From NCBI GenBank assembly GCA_934636265.1, contig CAKUAD010000019.1:1-24255 (forward strand): DNA of 24,255 nt, in the 5' to 3' direction. A program made the position numbers and the translations under genes. Within the stretch, counting starts at the first letter, position 1. Each line of letters opens with the position of its first letter. This DNA comes from an uncultured Flavobacterium sp. (lineage in GTDB: Bacteria > Bacteroidota > Bacteroidia > Flavobacteriales > Flavobacteriaceae). Under the pieces are notes generated by a model. It had not been told where the DNA came from. It saw only the letters and a list, made by a program, of their open reading frames with translations, and did no database searches. This document shows positions 1 to 7,456 of the stretch, in pieces.

Positions 1-301
1 GTCTGAAGCCTTGCAGCAAACCGGCGGAAAACTATTTCCGTTTGGATTCCTGAAACTGCTCAAAGCCAAGCGGACGAGCAAGGAAGTGATGTTTTACCTC
101 ATCGGCGTATCGCCCGAATACCAAAACAAAGGTGTCACGGCGCTGATTATGTCTGAATATTACGAGGTGTTTAAAAAGAATGGCATCCAGACTTGTATAC
201 GAACGCCGGAACTGGACGAGAACGCGCCCATCCACAACATGTGGAAAAACTTTCAGCCTATTATACACAAACGCCGCAAGACGTTCAGCAAACCTATTTA
301 A
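1..301 (+). CDS. GNAT-like acyltransferase, C-terminal fragment
   Basis: The reading frame is open at the left edge (first full codon at position 2) and ends with TAA at 299-301, leaving 99 residues. The visible part contains a run resembling the acetyl-CoA binding core of GNAT proteins: a hydrophobic strand (VMFYLIGVSPEYQNKG), then a helix, then a strand with TCIRTPELDENAPIHNMW. The Q/R-x-x-G-like loop is YQNKGV. The end is basic. GNAT proteins transfer acyl groups from CoA or ACP to amines. Its closeness to an alpha-oxoamine synthase makes an N-acyltransferase of long-chain bases (bacterial ceramide-synthase type) an attractive but unproven reading. Its stop overlaps that of the convergent lipoprotein gene. 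The true start lies outside the window; the TTG at 11 is not a credible start. Confidence 0.6.
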   Translation, partial: SEALQQTGGKLFPFGFLKLLKAKRTSKEVMFYLIGVSPEYQNKGVTALIMSEYYEVFKKNGIQTCIRTPELDENAPIHNMWKNFQPIIHKRRKTFSKPI

Positions 302-744
302 TCCGGACAGCTGGTTTTTAAAAGCGCCCCTTTTGGGTCAAAAGTCAACGTGTGCGGATTGACGATTTGTTCGCGGTTGTCTTTAAACGCAACGGCGCCG
401 ATGCCGGGAATCAGGCTGTCACCTCTTTTAAGGAAAGCAGTTTCGCGAATTGACGTCATTCCCTCACTTTTAAACTTGTAGTCAACAAAAAGCGTATCAC
501 CAACAAACGTCCCTGATATCGTACCGGAACTCTGGTCTTTTTCATAAAACAGATACGCCAGTTGTCCCGTGACGTTAAGGTCGGACGGCACATAACTCAG
601 GCGGATGGTGTCCCGTCCGGAAGTCCAAACGAAACATTTAGCAACAGGAGCCTGAGCCACAGGCGCCGGCAACACTAGTTTTTCCTCGTTCTTTTTACAT
701 CCGATGGCGATGACTAGAACCGATATTGCTGCTATTCTTTTCAT
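298..744 (-). CDS. Small lipoprotein of unknown function
   Basis: The protein has 148 residues when read from the ATG at 744. It begins MKRIAAISVLVIAIGC, a short basic n-region and hydrophobic core ending in a lipobox with Cys16, followed by KKNE, so it is probably a lipidated periplasmic or outer-membrane protein. A start at 765 would add seven residues ahead of the signal sequence and is less likely. The mature part is rich in beta-prone segments and has no domain I recognise. The stop overlaps the stop of the convergent GNAT gene by four bases. The start lies only 6 bases past the T-tract of the terminator of the upstream synthase gene, so transcription probably depends on read-through or on a promoter inside or next to that hairpin. 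Confidence 0.7.
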   Translation of the reverse strand: MKRIAAISVLVIAIGCKKNEEKLVLPAPVAQAPVAKCFVWTSGRDTIRLSYVPSDLNVTGQLAYLFYEKDQSSGTISGTFVGDTLFVDYKFKSEGMTSIRETAFLKRGDSLIPGIGAVAFKDNREQIVNPHTLTFDPKGALLKTSCPD

Positions 745-749
745 ATCTA

Positions 750-777
750 TAAAAAAGCCGCTCAAATAAAGCGGCTG
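750..777 (-). terminator. Intrinsic terminator of the alpha-oxoamine synthase gene
   Basis: On the minus strand a perfect 7-bp stem (AGCCGCT with AGCGGCT, arms 770-776 and 756-762) closes a 7-base loop and is followed by a run of T at 756-751. It begins 7 bases after the synthase stop codon, the textbook position for rho-independent termination. It lies directly ahead of the lipoprotein start, so it may also set how much of that gene is read. Confidence 0.8.
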
Positions 778-783
778 TTGGAT

Positions 784-2049
784 TTAGTTTTCGCTGACGT
801 CAACTGTTTTCTCGGACGCTATCCGCAGATAAGTTCCGCTGACAAGTTTTTCGCGAACGGCCTCAAAGGCGTCAAGTGTTTCTTCAATGTCCTTCATCGT
901 ATGCGACGCGGTAGGGATCATCCGCAGCAAAATAATGCCTTTTGGAATCACCGGATAAACCACAATCGACAGGAAGATATTGTAATTTTCACGCAAATCG
1001 TTTACCAGCATCATCGCCTCCGGAATGCTTCCGTTTAGATAGACGGGCGTTACGCAGGTGTTGGTGTCACCAATGTCAAAGCCGCGCGCCTTAAGTCCAT
1101 TTTGCAACGCATTGACGTTTTCCCACAATTTTGCCTTGAGTTCGGGCATGCTTCGCAGCATGTCGAGACGTTTGAGCGCACCCACTACCAAAATCATCGG
1201 CAGCGCCTTGGCAAACATCTGTGAACGGAGGTTGTATTTAAGATAATCGATGATGTCTTTATCGGCGGCAATAAAGGCTCCGATGCCCGCCATCGATTTG
1301 GCGAACGTCGAAAAATAAACGTCAATTCCATCCTGAACGCCTTGCTCCTCACCCGCTCCGGCCCCGGTTTTTCCCAGCGTTCCAAAGCCGTGTGCGTCAT
1401 CAACCAACAGGCGAAAGTTGTACTTTTCCTTAAGGGCCACAATTTCCTTGAGTTTTCCCTGTTGTCCGCGCATGCCAAAAACACCCTCGGTGATCAGCAG
1501 AATTCCGCCACCGGTTTCCTGAGCCATTTTGGTGGCGCGCTGCAGGTTTTTCTCGATGCTTTCAATGTCGTTGTGCTTGTAGGTAAAGCGCTTGCCCATA
1601 TGCAGACGAACGCCGTCAATGATGCAGGCATGCGAGTCGACGTCGTACACAATGATATCGTTCTTGGTTACCAAGGCATCAATTGTTGACACCATTCCCT
1701 GATAGCCAAAATTCAAAAGATAGGCGGCTTCCTTTTGTACAAAAGCGGCCAATTCGTTTTCAAGTTGCTCGTGCAGTTCCGTGTGCCCTGACATCATTCG
1801 CGCTCCCATCGGATAGGCGGCTCCGTAATCGGCGGCAGCCTGCGCGTCAACTTGGCGAACCTCTTCATGGTTGGCCAGCCCGAGGTAGTCATTAAGGCTC
1901 CAGTTGAGGATTTCTTTTCCGTGAAATTTCATCCGCGGGCCAAGTTCGCCTTCCAGTTTTGGGAATACGTAATAGCCTTCGGCCTGTGACGCCCACTTAC
2001 CCAGCGGGCCTTTATTGGTCTGTATTCTTTCGAATAAATCTCGTACCAT
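784..2049 (-). CDS. PLP-dependent alpha-oxoamine synthase (SPT/CFAT-like)
   Basis: This 421-residue fold-type I PLP enzyme belongs to the alpha-oxoamine synthase family (serine palmitoyltransferase, 8-amino-7-oxononanoate synthase, KBL, cysteate acyltransferase). It condenses an amino acid with an acyl thioester, with loss of CO2. Visible features are His140 in DSHACIIDG (stacks on PLP), the DDAHGFGTLG block with Asp217/Asp218, and the Schiff-base Lys251 in STFAKSMAGIGAF. Family length is about 400. The start at 2049 was chosen because a good promoter lies just upstream and a 2142 start would place it inside the coding region. In flavobacteria such enzymes make the base of sphingolipids (from serine) or of sulfonolipids such as capnine (from cysteate). 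The sequence alone does not settle the substrate, and biotin or threonine pathway roles are less favoured because no such genes are nearby. Confidence 0.85.
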   Translation of the reverse strand: MVRDLFERIQTNKGPLGKWASQAEGYYVFPKLEGELGPRMKFHGKEILNWSLNDYLGLANHEEVRQVDAQAAADYGAAYPMGARMMSGHTELHEQLENELAAFVQKEAAYLLNFGYQGMVSTIDALVTKNDIIVYDVDSHACIIDGVRLHMGKRFTYKHNDIESIEKNLQRATKMAQETGGGILLITEGVFGMRGQQGKLKEIVALKEKYNFRLLVDDAHGFGTLGKTGAGAGEEQGVQDGIDVYFSTFAKSMAGIGAFIAADKDIIDYLKYNLRSQMFAKALPMILVVGALKRLDMLRSMPELKAKLWENVNALQNGLKARGFDIGDTNTCVTPVYLNGSIPEAMMLVNDLRENYNIFLSIVVYPVIPKGIILLRMIPTASHTMKDIEETLDAFEAVREKLVSGTYLRIASEKTVDVSEN

Positions 2050-2070
2050 CCTAGGTTTGTAAATTTTGGG

Positions 2071-2100
2071 CAAAAATAACACTAAATACGCATCCTGCAA
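2071..2100 (-). promoter_or_regulatory. Promoter of the alpha-oxoamine synthase gene
   Basis: On the minus strand, TATTTTTG (2078-2071) matches the Bacteroidota -7 consensus TAnnTTTG exactly. A TTG (2100-2098) lies 19 bases upstream, as expected for the -33 element. Transcription would start near 2066, giving a leader of about 17 bases before the ATG at 2049. Confidence 0.6.
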
Positions 2101-2207
2101 CCGCCACGGCCAATTATTTGGATTAGGAACGTTTGCATTCAATGGGTTGAAACCGTGTTGGCTAACTTTGCAAGAATTGGCGGTTTTGATATTTTTACTG
2201 CGGCTGC

Positions 2208-2238
2208 TTGCCCAGTTACCGCAGGAACACTAACTTTA
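2208..2238 (+). promoter_or_regulatory. Candidate promoter of the desaturase-rdgB operon
   Basis: TTG at 2208-2210 and TAACTTTA at 2231-2238 (one mismatch to TAnnTTTG) are separated by 20 bases and sit 15 bases before the ATG at 2254. A second, perfect -7 match, TAACTTTG, lies at 2163-2170, but no well-spaced TTG precedes it. Either or both may be used. Confidence 0.4.
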
Positions 2239-2253
2239 CGTATCACTTTTATT

Positions 2254-3351
2254 ATGGACTTGAAACGCCCCCAGTTTAAAAAGCCTGGTCCCGACGATTT
2301 CTACGCCAGGTTGCGACGCGAGGTTGAGGAAACCGTACTGACCAATCCAAAATACCGCCGCCGGAATGTCGTCAAAAGCCTGTTTTTGCTGGCGGTGTAT
2401 GTGTTTTTTTACTGTTCGATCCTTATTTGGGGCAACACGACCCACATGCTGTTTCTGGGCTATATGTTTACAGGATTTGCTATGATGGTCCTGTTCATCA
2501 ATGCTTTTCACGATTCGGTACACAGCGCACTGTTTAAAAAGCCGTGGCAAAACCGGATGTTCATGAACGTGCTGGCGCTGTTTGGGAGCAGCCCGTGGCT
2601 CTGGGAAAAGCGTCACATGCACCTGCATCACCCGTACCCAAACGTACAGCATTGGGACATCGATATCAAACAAAGCGACATCATCAGGATTTTTCCGGAG
2701 AGCAAATGGCTTAAATTTCACCGCCTTCAGCACTTTTACATGTGGTTCATCTATCCGCTCTACAGCCTTAACTGGCTTTACATCAGGGATTTCAAGGATT
2801 TTTTTGGCACAGCCGATAATTATGTGCGCCGTTTGTACAGCATTCCAAAAAAGGAATACTTCAAGCTGTTTGCCGCCAAGGTCTTTAACCTTTTTTACCT
2901 GATAGGAATTCCATTGCTGGTGCTCGATCAACCTTGGTATGTGATTGTATGCGGATGGCTGCTGATGCATGTTTCGGCCAGTATCATCGGCGTGGTTGCG
3001 CTGATTTCGACGCATGTCGATGAGGACGCTGTTTTTCCGTCGACGCCACAGGACGGCAAGTTTGACATCACCTGGGCCGAACATCAGATGCTGGTGACCA
3101 AAGACTTTAGCACAGGCAGCACCCTGGCCAATTTTCTCTACGGCGGCTTCACGCACCACGTGGCACATCACCTGTTCCCAAACGTCGGGCACACTTATTA
3201 TCCGGCCATCACGCCCATCATCAGGCGATACGCTGCCCAGCACAACCTTCCGTACACCAATTATCCGTTTTACAAAGCCGTGCGGTCGCACTTCAGGCTG
3301 TTGCGCGAAAAAGGATCGGGTGAAAATCTGTTAAAAAACGGCGAATTATGA
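2254..3351 (+). CDS. Membrane fatty acid desaturase
   Basis: This 365-residue integral membrane di-iron protein of the FA_desaturase family would introduce double bonds into, or hydroxylate, acyl chains at the cytoplasmic membrane. The three histidine boxes are clear: HDSVH (86-90), HMHLHH (121-126) and HHVAHH (301-306). Hydrophobic segments fall near 40-60, 65-83, 158-176, 205-224 and 228-251. The start at 2254 was chosen over 2155 because a promoter-like element ends at 2238 and the extra upstream residues are not family-like. It diverges from the alpha-oxoamine synthase across about 200 bases, which hints that it may act on the same lipid class, though general membrane desaturation is equally possible. 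Its stop overlaps the rdgB start as ATGA, so the two are translationally coupled. Confidence 0.88.
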   Translation: MDLKRPQFKKPGPDDFYARLRREVEETVLTNPKYRRRNVVKSLFLLAVYVFFYCSILIWGNTTHMLFLGYMFTGFAMMVLFINAFHDSVHSALFKKPWQNRMFMNVLALFGSSPWLWEKRHMHLHHPYPNVQHWDIDIKQSDIIRIFPESKWLKFHRLQHFYMWFIYPLYSLNWLYIRDFKDFFGTADNYVRRLYSIPKKEYFKLFAAKVFNLFYLIGIPLLVLDQPWYVIVCGWLLMHVSASIIGVVALISTHVDEDAVFPSTPQDGKFDITWAEHQMLVTKDFSTGSTLANFLYGGFTHHVAHHLFPNVGHTYYPAITPIIRRYAAQHNLPYTNYPFYKAVRSHFRLLREKGSGENLLKNGEL

Positions 3352-3926
3352 ACCTGGTTTTTGCATCGGCCAACACCAACAAAGTTTCGGAAATCCGCGC
3401 CATGCTGCCCGACGGTTATTCGCTTTTAGGTCTTGCCGACATTGGATGCCACGACGACATTCCGGAAACCGCCGACACCTTTGACGGAAATGCGAAATTA
3501 AAGGCCGATTATGTAACCGATAAGTTTGGTTACGATTGTTTTGCCGACGATTCGGGACTGGAAGTTGAGGCCTTGGGCGGCGCTCCGGGGGTTTACTCGG
3601 CGCGATATGCCGGAATCCCAAAGGACGACGCGAAAAACATACTGAAATTGCTCGAGGCGCTGGAAGGCGAAACCAACCGCCGAGCGCAATTCCGGACAGT
3701 CATCGCCTTAAACCACCTTGGGGAAACTCATTTTTTTGACGGCATAGTTACCGGCGTCATTACAAAAAAGCCCTCAGGCAACAACGGATTTGGTTATGAT
3801 CCGGTTTTTATTCCCGACGGACACGAGCGTACCTTTGCCCAGATGTCGCAGGCGGAAAAGGCAACCATCAGCCACCGCGGACGGGCGTTGCAAAAGTTGC
3901 TCACTTTCCTGAAAAAAAATCCCTGA
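3348..3926 (+). CDS. rdgB: Non-canonical purine NTP pyrophosphatase (RdgB/HAM1)
   Basis: This 192-residue HAM1/ITPase-family enzyme hydrolyses dITP, ITP and XTP to monophosphates, keeping deaminated purines out of nucleic acids. Visible family motifs are FASANTNKVSEI at the N-terminus (nucleotide-binding loop), FADDSGLEVEALGGAPGVYS with Asp67/Asp68 (catalytic and metal site), NNGFGYDPVF (145-154) and SHRGRA (175-180, base recognition). The length is normal for the family (about 190-200). The start overlaps the desaturase stop by four bases, so it is read in the same operon. The pairing with a desaturase has no obvious functional logic and probably reflects housekeeping co-transcription. Confidence 0.95.
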   Translation: MNLVFASANTNKVSEIRAMLPDGYSLLGLADIGCHDDIPETADTFDGNAKLKADYVTDKFGYDCFADDSGLEVEALGGAPGVYSARYAGIPKDDAKNILKLLEALEGETNRRAQFRTVIALNHLGETHFFDGIVTGVITKKPSGNNGFGYDPVFIPDGHERTFAQMSQAEKATISHRGRALQKLLTFLKKNP

Positions 3927-3982
3927 AAGGAAATTAGCCTATTTAAACTAATTTTAATAAATTCGCTAAAATAATCTAATTT

Positions 3983-4585
3983 ATGCGAGCCGTATTGTTG
4001 GGCGATATCGTCAATTCCCGAAAAGTTGCGCCAAGCCAATGGATGCCTGCGCTCAAGGCTTTGCTGGACGAAGTTGGCCCCTCGCCTTCCATCTGGGAAA
4101 TATTCCGCGGCGACAGTTTCCAAGTTGAATGCGATCCTGGACAGGCACTTGCGCTTGCCCTGCGAATCAAATCATTGGTAAAAACCCATCGGGAACTGGA
4201 TGTGCGTATTAGCATCGGTATTGGTGAAATTGAGCATCGGGCACCGCAGATCACGCAATCGGCGGGAACGGCTTTTGTGCGATCGGGCGAGGTTTTCGAC
4301 AAAAAATCAAACCAAAGGCTGACCATTAAAACCGGAGACGACAAAGCAGACGAACATTTATCGGTAGTCCTGAATCTCATCGGTCACATAGCCGACAACT
4401 GGAAACCCGAAACCGCCCGAACGGTGTATGAATCGCTTTCCAACCCGGACTTGCAGCAAAAAGATCTGGCAAAACTGATAAACCGGACGCCGGCCACGGT
4501 GAGTGTTGCCCTGAAACGCGCCGGATATTCTGGGATTGACAAGGCCGTGCATCACTATAAAAACCTTATCGGATGTTTGAACTAG
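3983..4585 (+). CDS. SatD-like protein: cyclase-type palm plus HTH
   Basis: This 200-residue cytoplasmic protein resembles the SatD family. What I see in the N-terminal half is LLGDIVNSR (Asp8), IFRGDSFQ (Arg42-Gly-Asp44) and VRISIGIGE (75-82). The order and spacing echo the metal-binding strand, the GD-containing hairpin and the SIGIG strand of class III nucleotidyl cyclases and GGDEF domains. GTAFVRSGEVFD (95-106) also resembles the segment following these motifs in cyclase-like proteins. The C-terminal part (about 155-190) forms a clear helix-turn-helix: DLAKLINRTPATVSVALKRAG. So it may make or bind a nucleotide and bind DNA; both are inference, since SatD has no settled biochemistry that I know of. 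Its 3' end overlaps the DUF3307 gene by 13 bases, implying coupled synthesis. Confidence 0.75.
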   Translation: MRAVLLGDIVNSRKVAPSQWMPALKALLDEVGPSPSIWEIFRGDSFQVECDPGQALALALRIKSLVKTHRELDVRISIGIGEIEHRAPQITQSAGTAFVRSGEVFDKKSNQRLTIKTGDDKADEHLSVVLNLIGHIADNWKPETARTVYESLSNPDLQQKDLAKLINRTPATVSVALKRAGYSGIDKAVHHYKNLIGCLN

Positions 4586-5298
4586 CCTTGAAAATAACGC
4601 TTGCGCACCTTGCCGGCGACTTTGCGTTGCAATCAGACGGGGCGGTAAAAGACATCCGTAAAAGGCGTTTTGCATCGCCGCATCTTTACGCGCATTTTGC
4701 CGTTCACCTGGTGCTTTTATTGTTGGTTACAGGATTTGAATCGCAGTATATCCTGCCAGTTCTATTGCTGGCGGTGGCGCATATCCTGATTGACATTCTC
4801 GTGAAATTTGTAGTGGAAACCCGCAACAACCGGACGTTTTGCTTTTTACTGGATCAAGGCCTCCACGCCGTAACTATGGCGATTTTTGTGCGGTATTTTT
4901 ATCCGTTTGAAATTCTTTGGCCAAAAATTACGGACGTCAGGTTCATGCTTTTGACCGGCGCGCTGATGGCGGTGACTTTTGTGGCATCGGTGGTGATGAA
5001 AATCATGCTGCGGCCGTTTACCGGAAAGATTTTGGCCAGCGGAAACCCAAGAGCCGGAAAGCTGATCGGGATTTTGGAAAGGCTTTTTATCTTTTTCTTT
5101 ATGGTCAAGGGATTCTGGGAGGGTATCGGATTCTTGCTGGCTGCCAAGTCCATTTTTCGCTTTGGCGACCTCAAGGAAAGCAAGGACGTTAAACTAACAG
5201 AATACATTTTGATAGGAACCCTGCTGAGTTTTGGCATTGGGATGGCTGTGGCTGAATTGTATCTTTATCTCGCTGAAAACCTGTCCATTTCCGAATAG
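4573..5298 (+). CDS. DUF3307 polytopic membrane protein
   Basis: This 241-residue membrane protein has hydrophobic segments near 1-18, 38-54, 58-80, 96-110, 124-146, 166-192 and 211-234. It carries DUF3307 hallmarks: HLAGDFALQ (His12, Asp16, Gln20), HFAVH (41-45), HILID (His70, Asp74) and DQGLH (Asp94, His98). Clustered His and Asp residues in or next to membrane helices suggest a metal site or membrane hydrolase-like chemistry, but no activity is established. The start (ATG 4573) lies inside the last codons of the SatD-like gene with a 13-base overlap, so the two form one expression unit. The function is unknown; a membrane effector or transport partner of the SatD-like protein is an inference from this pairing. 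Confidence 0.8.
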   Translation: MFELALKITLAHLAGDFALQSDGAVKDIRKRRFASPHLYAHFAVHLVLLLLVTGFESQYILPVLLLAVAHILIDILVKFVVETRNNRTFCFLLDQGLHAVTMAIFVRYFYPFEILWPKITDVRFMLLTGALMAVTFVASVVMKIMLRPFTGKILASGNPRAGKLIGILERLFIFFFMVKGFWEGIGFLLAAKSIFRFGDLKESKDVKLTEYILIGTLLSFGIGMAVAELYLYLAENLSISE

Positions 5299-5353
5299 CT
5301 TGAGTAGTGCCCAAATTGCAAATAATTGATAATCAACACAAAATAAATCCCAA

Positions 5354-5389
5354 AAAAGTAGCGGTGAGCGTTTTAATAGACTACTTTTG
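5354..5389 (+). promoter_or_regulatory. DEAD-box gene promoter with overlapping dyad
   Basis: TACTTTTG at 5382-5389 matches the -7 consensus exactly; no TTG is found at the usual distance upstream. An 8-bp inverted repeat, AAAAGTAG (5354-5361) and CTACTTTT (5381-5388), has its right arm on the -7 box, and a second short pair GCGGTG (5361-5366) / CACCGC (5390-5395) interleaves with it. The leader to the ATG at 5440 is about 45 bases. The dyad could be an operator or a chance match. Confidence 0.5.
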
Positions 5390-5439
5390 CACCGCCAAAG
5401 GCCTTGTGGCCCCACGGCAGAAATTTTTTAAAATACTCA

Positions 5440-7368
5440 ATGAATTTATTTGAACAACTGGGACTGAACGAATTGCTGTTGAAAGCGGTTCAGGACCTTG
5501 GCTTTGAAAAGCCATCTGAAGTTCAGGAAAAAGCTATTCCGCTTTTGCTCGAACAAGACACCGACATTGTAGCCCTGGCACAGACAGGAACCGGAAAAAC
5601 CGCCGCCTTTGGCTTTCCGCTCATCCAAAAAATTGACCCCGAATCCAGCAGCACACAGGCCCTGATCCTGGCTCCTACTCGCGAACTTTGCTTGCAGATC
5701 ACCAATGAAATCAAGCTTTACGCAAAATACGTGAAAGGCGTGAATACGGTAGCCGTTTATGGCGGCGCCAGCATTCAGGACCAGGCGCGTGAAATTAAGC
5801 GCGGTGCCCAAATCATCGTTGCGACACCCGGCCGTATGCAGGATATGATCAACCGCAAACTGGTCAACATCCGCGACATCCAGTACTGTATTTTGGACGA
5901 AGCCGACGAAATGCTCAACATGGGCTTTTACGAAGACATGGTTTCAATCCTGTCGGAAACTCCGGCGGAAAAGAACACCTGGCTATTCTCGGCCACCATG
6001 CCGGCGGAAGTAGCCCGTATTGCACGCGAATTCATGGTGAGCCCGCAGGAGATTACCGTGGGCGCCAAAAATGCTGGATCGGCAACGATTTCACACGAGT
6101 TTTACCTGGTAAACGCACGCGAACGTTACGAAGCTTTAAAGCGACTGGCCGATGCCAACCCGGATATCTTCTCGGTGGTATTTTGCCGTACCAAACGCGA
6201 TACGCAGCAAATTGCTGAAAAATTGATTGAAGACGGATACAACGCGGCGGCGCTTCACGGCGATTTGTCGCAGGCACAACGCGACACGGTGATGAAATCG
6301 TTCCGCAACCGCCAGATCCGCATGCTGGTAGCTACCGACGTAGCCGCCCGCGGAATTGACGTAAACGACGTTACCCACGTAATCAACTATCAGTTGCCCG
6401 ACGAAGTGGAAACTTATACGCACCGTTCAGGTCGAACCGGACGCGCCGGAAAACTGGGGACGTCCATCGTGATTGTTACCAAGAGCGAGCTACGCAAGAT
6501 TAACGCGATTGAAAAAATCATCAAGCAAAAGTTTGAGGAAAAATCAATCCCTTCCGGAATGGAAATCTGCGAAATTCAGCTCTTCCACTTGGCCAGCCAG
6601 GTTAAGGATGTCGAGGTTGACACCGAGATTGAAAGCTATCTGCCGGCTATCTATGAACTTCTCAAGGATTTGAGCAAGGAAGAAATCATCAAGAAAATGG
6701 TGTCGGTTGAATTTAACCGATTCCTGAACTACTACAAAAAGAAGCGCGATATCGTGGCCGACGATGGCGGAAAACGCGAAAAAACCACGTCATACGGCGG
6801 AGGTGTCCGTTATTTTGTCAACATTGGCGCCCGCGACAACTTTAACTGGATGACGCTTAAGGACTTTTTGCGCGACACGCTCGAAGTGGGGCGCGACGAT
6901 GTTTACAAAGTGGATGTCAAGGAAGATTTCTCATTCTTTAACACCGACGAACAGCACACCGAGCGCGTGATGGAAGTCCTCAACAACCTGCGTCTGGAAG
7001 GACGTAAGATCAATGTTGAAATTTCTAAAAACGACAGCCGTGATTTTAAAGGCGGACGCGACGGATTCAAAAAAGGTGGTTATAAGGGCGATGGTTTCCG
7101 CAAGGATTTCAAAAAAGACGGATTCCGCAAGGAAAGATCGTTTGATGACAAACCAAAAGACCGCGAGCGCAAAAAGTTTTCAAAAGACGAAGTATTTGGG
7201 CAGCGCGCAGTAGCTCCGAGACGGTCACAGCAAGCCGAACCCAACCGCGAAGCATCGCCGCGCCGTGAAGGATCGCCGCGTCGTGCGAACGAAGGGTTTG
7301 AAAAAGCTCCGCGACGTTCGGGTGAGGCCAATGAAGCGCCCCGTTCCCGCCGACCGCGAAAGGGTTAA
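5440..7368 (+). CDS. deaD: DEAD-box RNA helicase with DbpA-type RNA-binding domain
   Basis: This 642-residue ATP-dependent RNA helicase is of the DeaD/CsdA type, which remodels rRNA during ribosome assembly and cold adaptation. All helicase motifs are present: Q-motif (FEQLGLNELL, GFEKPSEVQ), motif I AQTGTGKT (47-54), PTREL (79-83), TPGR (129-132), DEAD (153-156), SAT (184-186), TDVAARGID (299-307) and HRSGRTGR (328-335). Residues about 453-530 form a DbpA RNA-binding domain (VRYFVNIGARDNFNW onward). Residues 532-642 are a basic, low-complexity tail with repeated GGRDGFKKGG-like and SPRR units, probably disordered and RNA-contacting. The start at 5440 was chosen because the protein then begins directly at the Q-motif region, and a 5404 start would leave almost no leader after the -7 box at 5382-5389. 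Confidence 0.95.
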   Translation: MNLFEQLGLNELLLKAVQDLGFEKPSEVQEKAIPLLLEQDTDIVALAQTGTGKTAAFGFPLIQKIDPESSSTQALILAPTRELCLQITNEIKLYAKYVKGVNTVAVYGGASIQDQAREIKRGAQIIVATPGRMQDMINRKLVNIRDIQYCILDEADEMLNMGFYEDMVSILSETPAEKNTWLFSATMPAEVARIAREFMVSPQEITVGAKNAGSATISHEFYLVNARERYEALKRLADANPDIFSVVFCRTKRDTQQIAEKLIEDGYNAAALHGDLSQAQRDTVMKSFRNRQIRMLVATDVAARGIDVNDVTHVINYQLPDEVETYTHRSGRTGRAGKLGTSIVIVTKSELRKINAIEKIIKQKFEEKSIPSGMEICEIQLFHLASQVKDVEVDTEIESYLPAIYELLKDLSKEEIIKKMVSVEFNRFLNYYKKKRDIVADDGGKREKTTSYGGGVRYFVNIGARDNFNWMTLKDFLRDTLEVGRDDVYKVDVKEDFSFFNTDEQHTERVMEVLNNLRLEGRKINVEISKNDSRDFKGGRDGFKKGGYKGDGFRKDFKKDGFRKERSFDDKPKDRERKKFSKDEVFGQRAVAPRRSQQAEPNREASPRREGSPRRANEGFEKAPRRSGEANEAPRSRRPRKG

Positions 7369-7456
7369 GCGCCTTTATAGTTAATTTTTAGATAATATCC
7401 CAAAGGCTGTGAAAAATCAATCCGGGTTTGCTTACTTTAGCGCTACCCAATAGGAC

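Noticed and set aside
2050..2142. A longer start for the alpha-oxoamine synthase
   Set aside because: The extension would contain the -7 and -33 elements, and family length is reached from 2049.
2236..3291. A 351-codon open frame on the minus strand opposite the desaturase
   Set aside because: It is the shadow of the desaturase gene; the protein is rich in His, Gln and Val with no domain, while the plus strand has all three histidine boxes.
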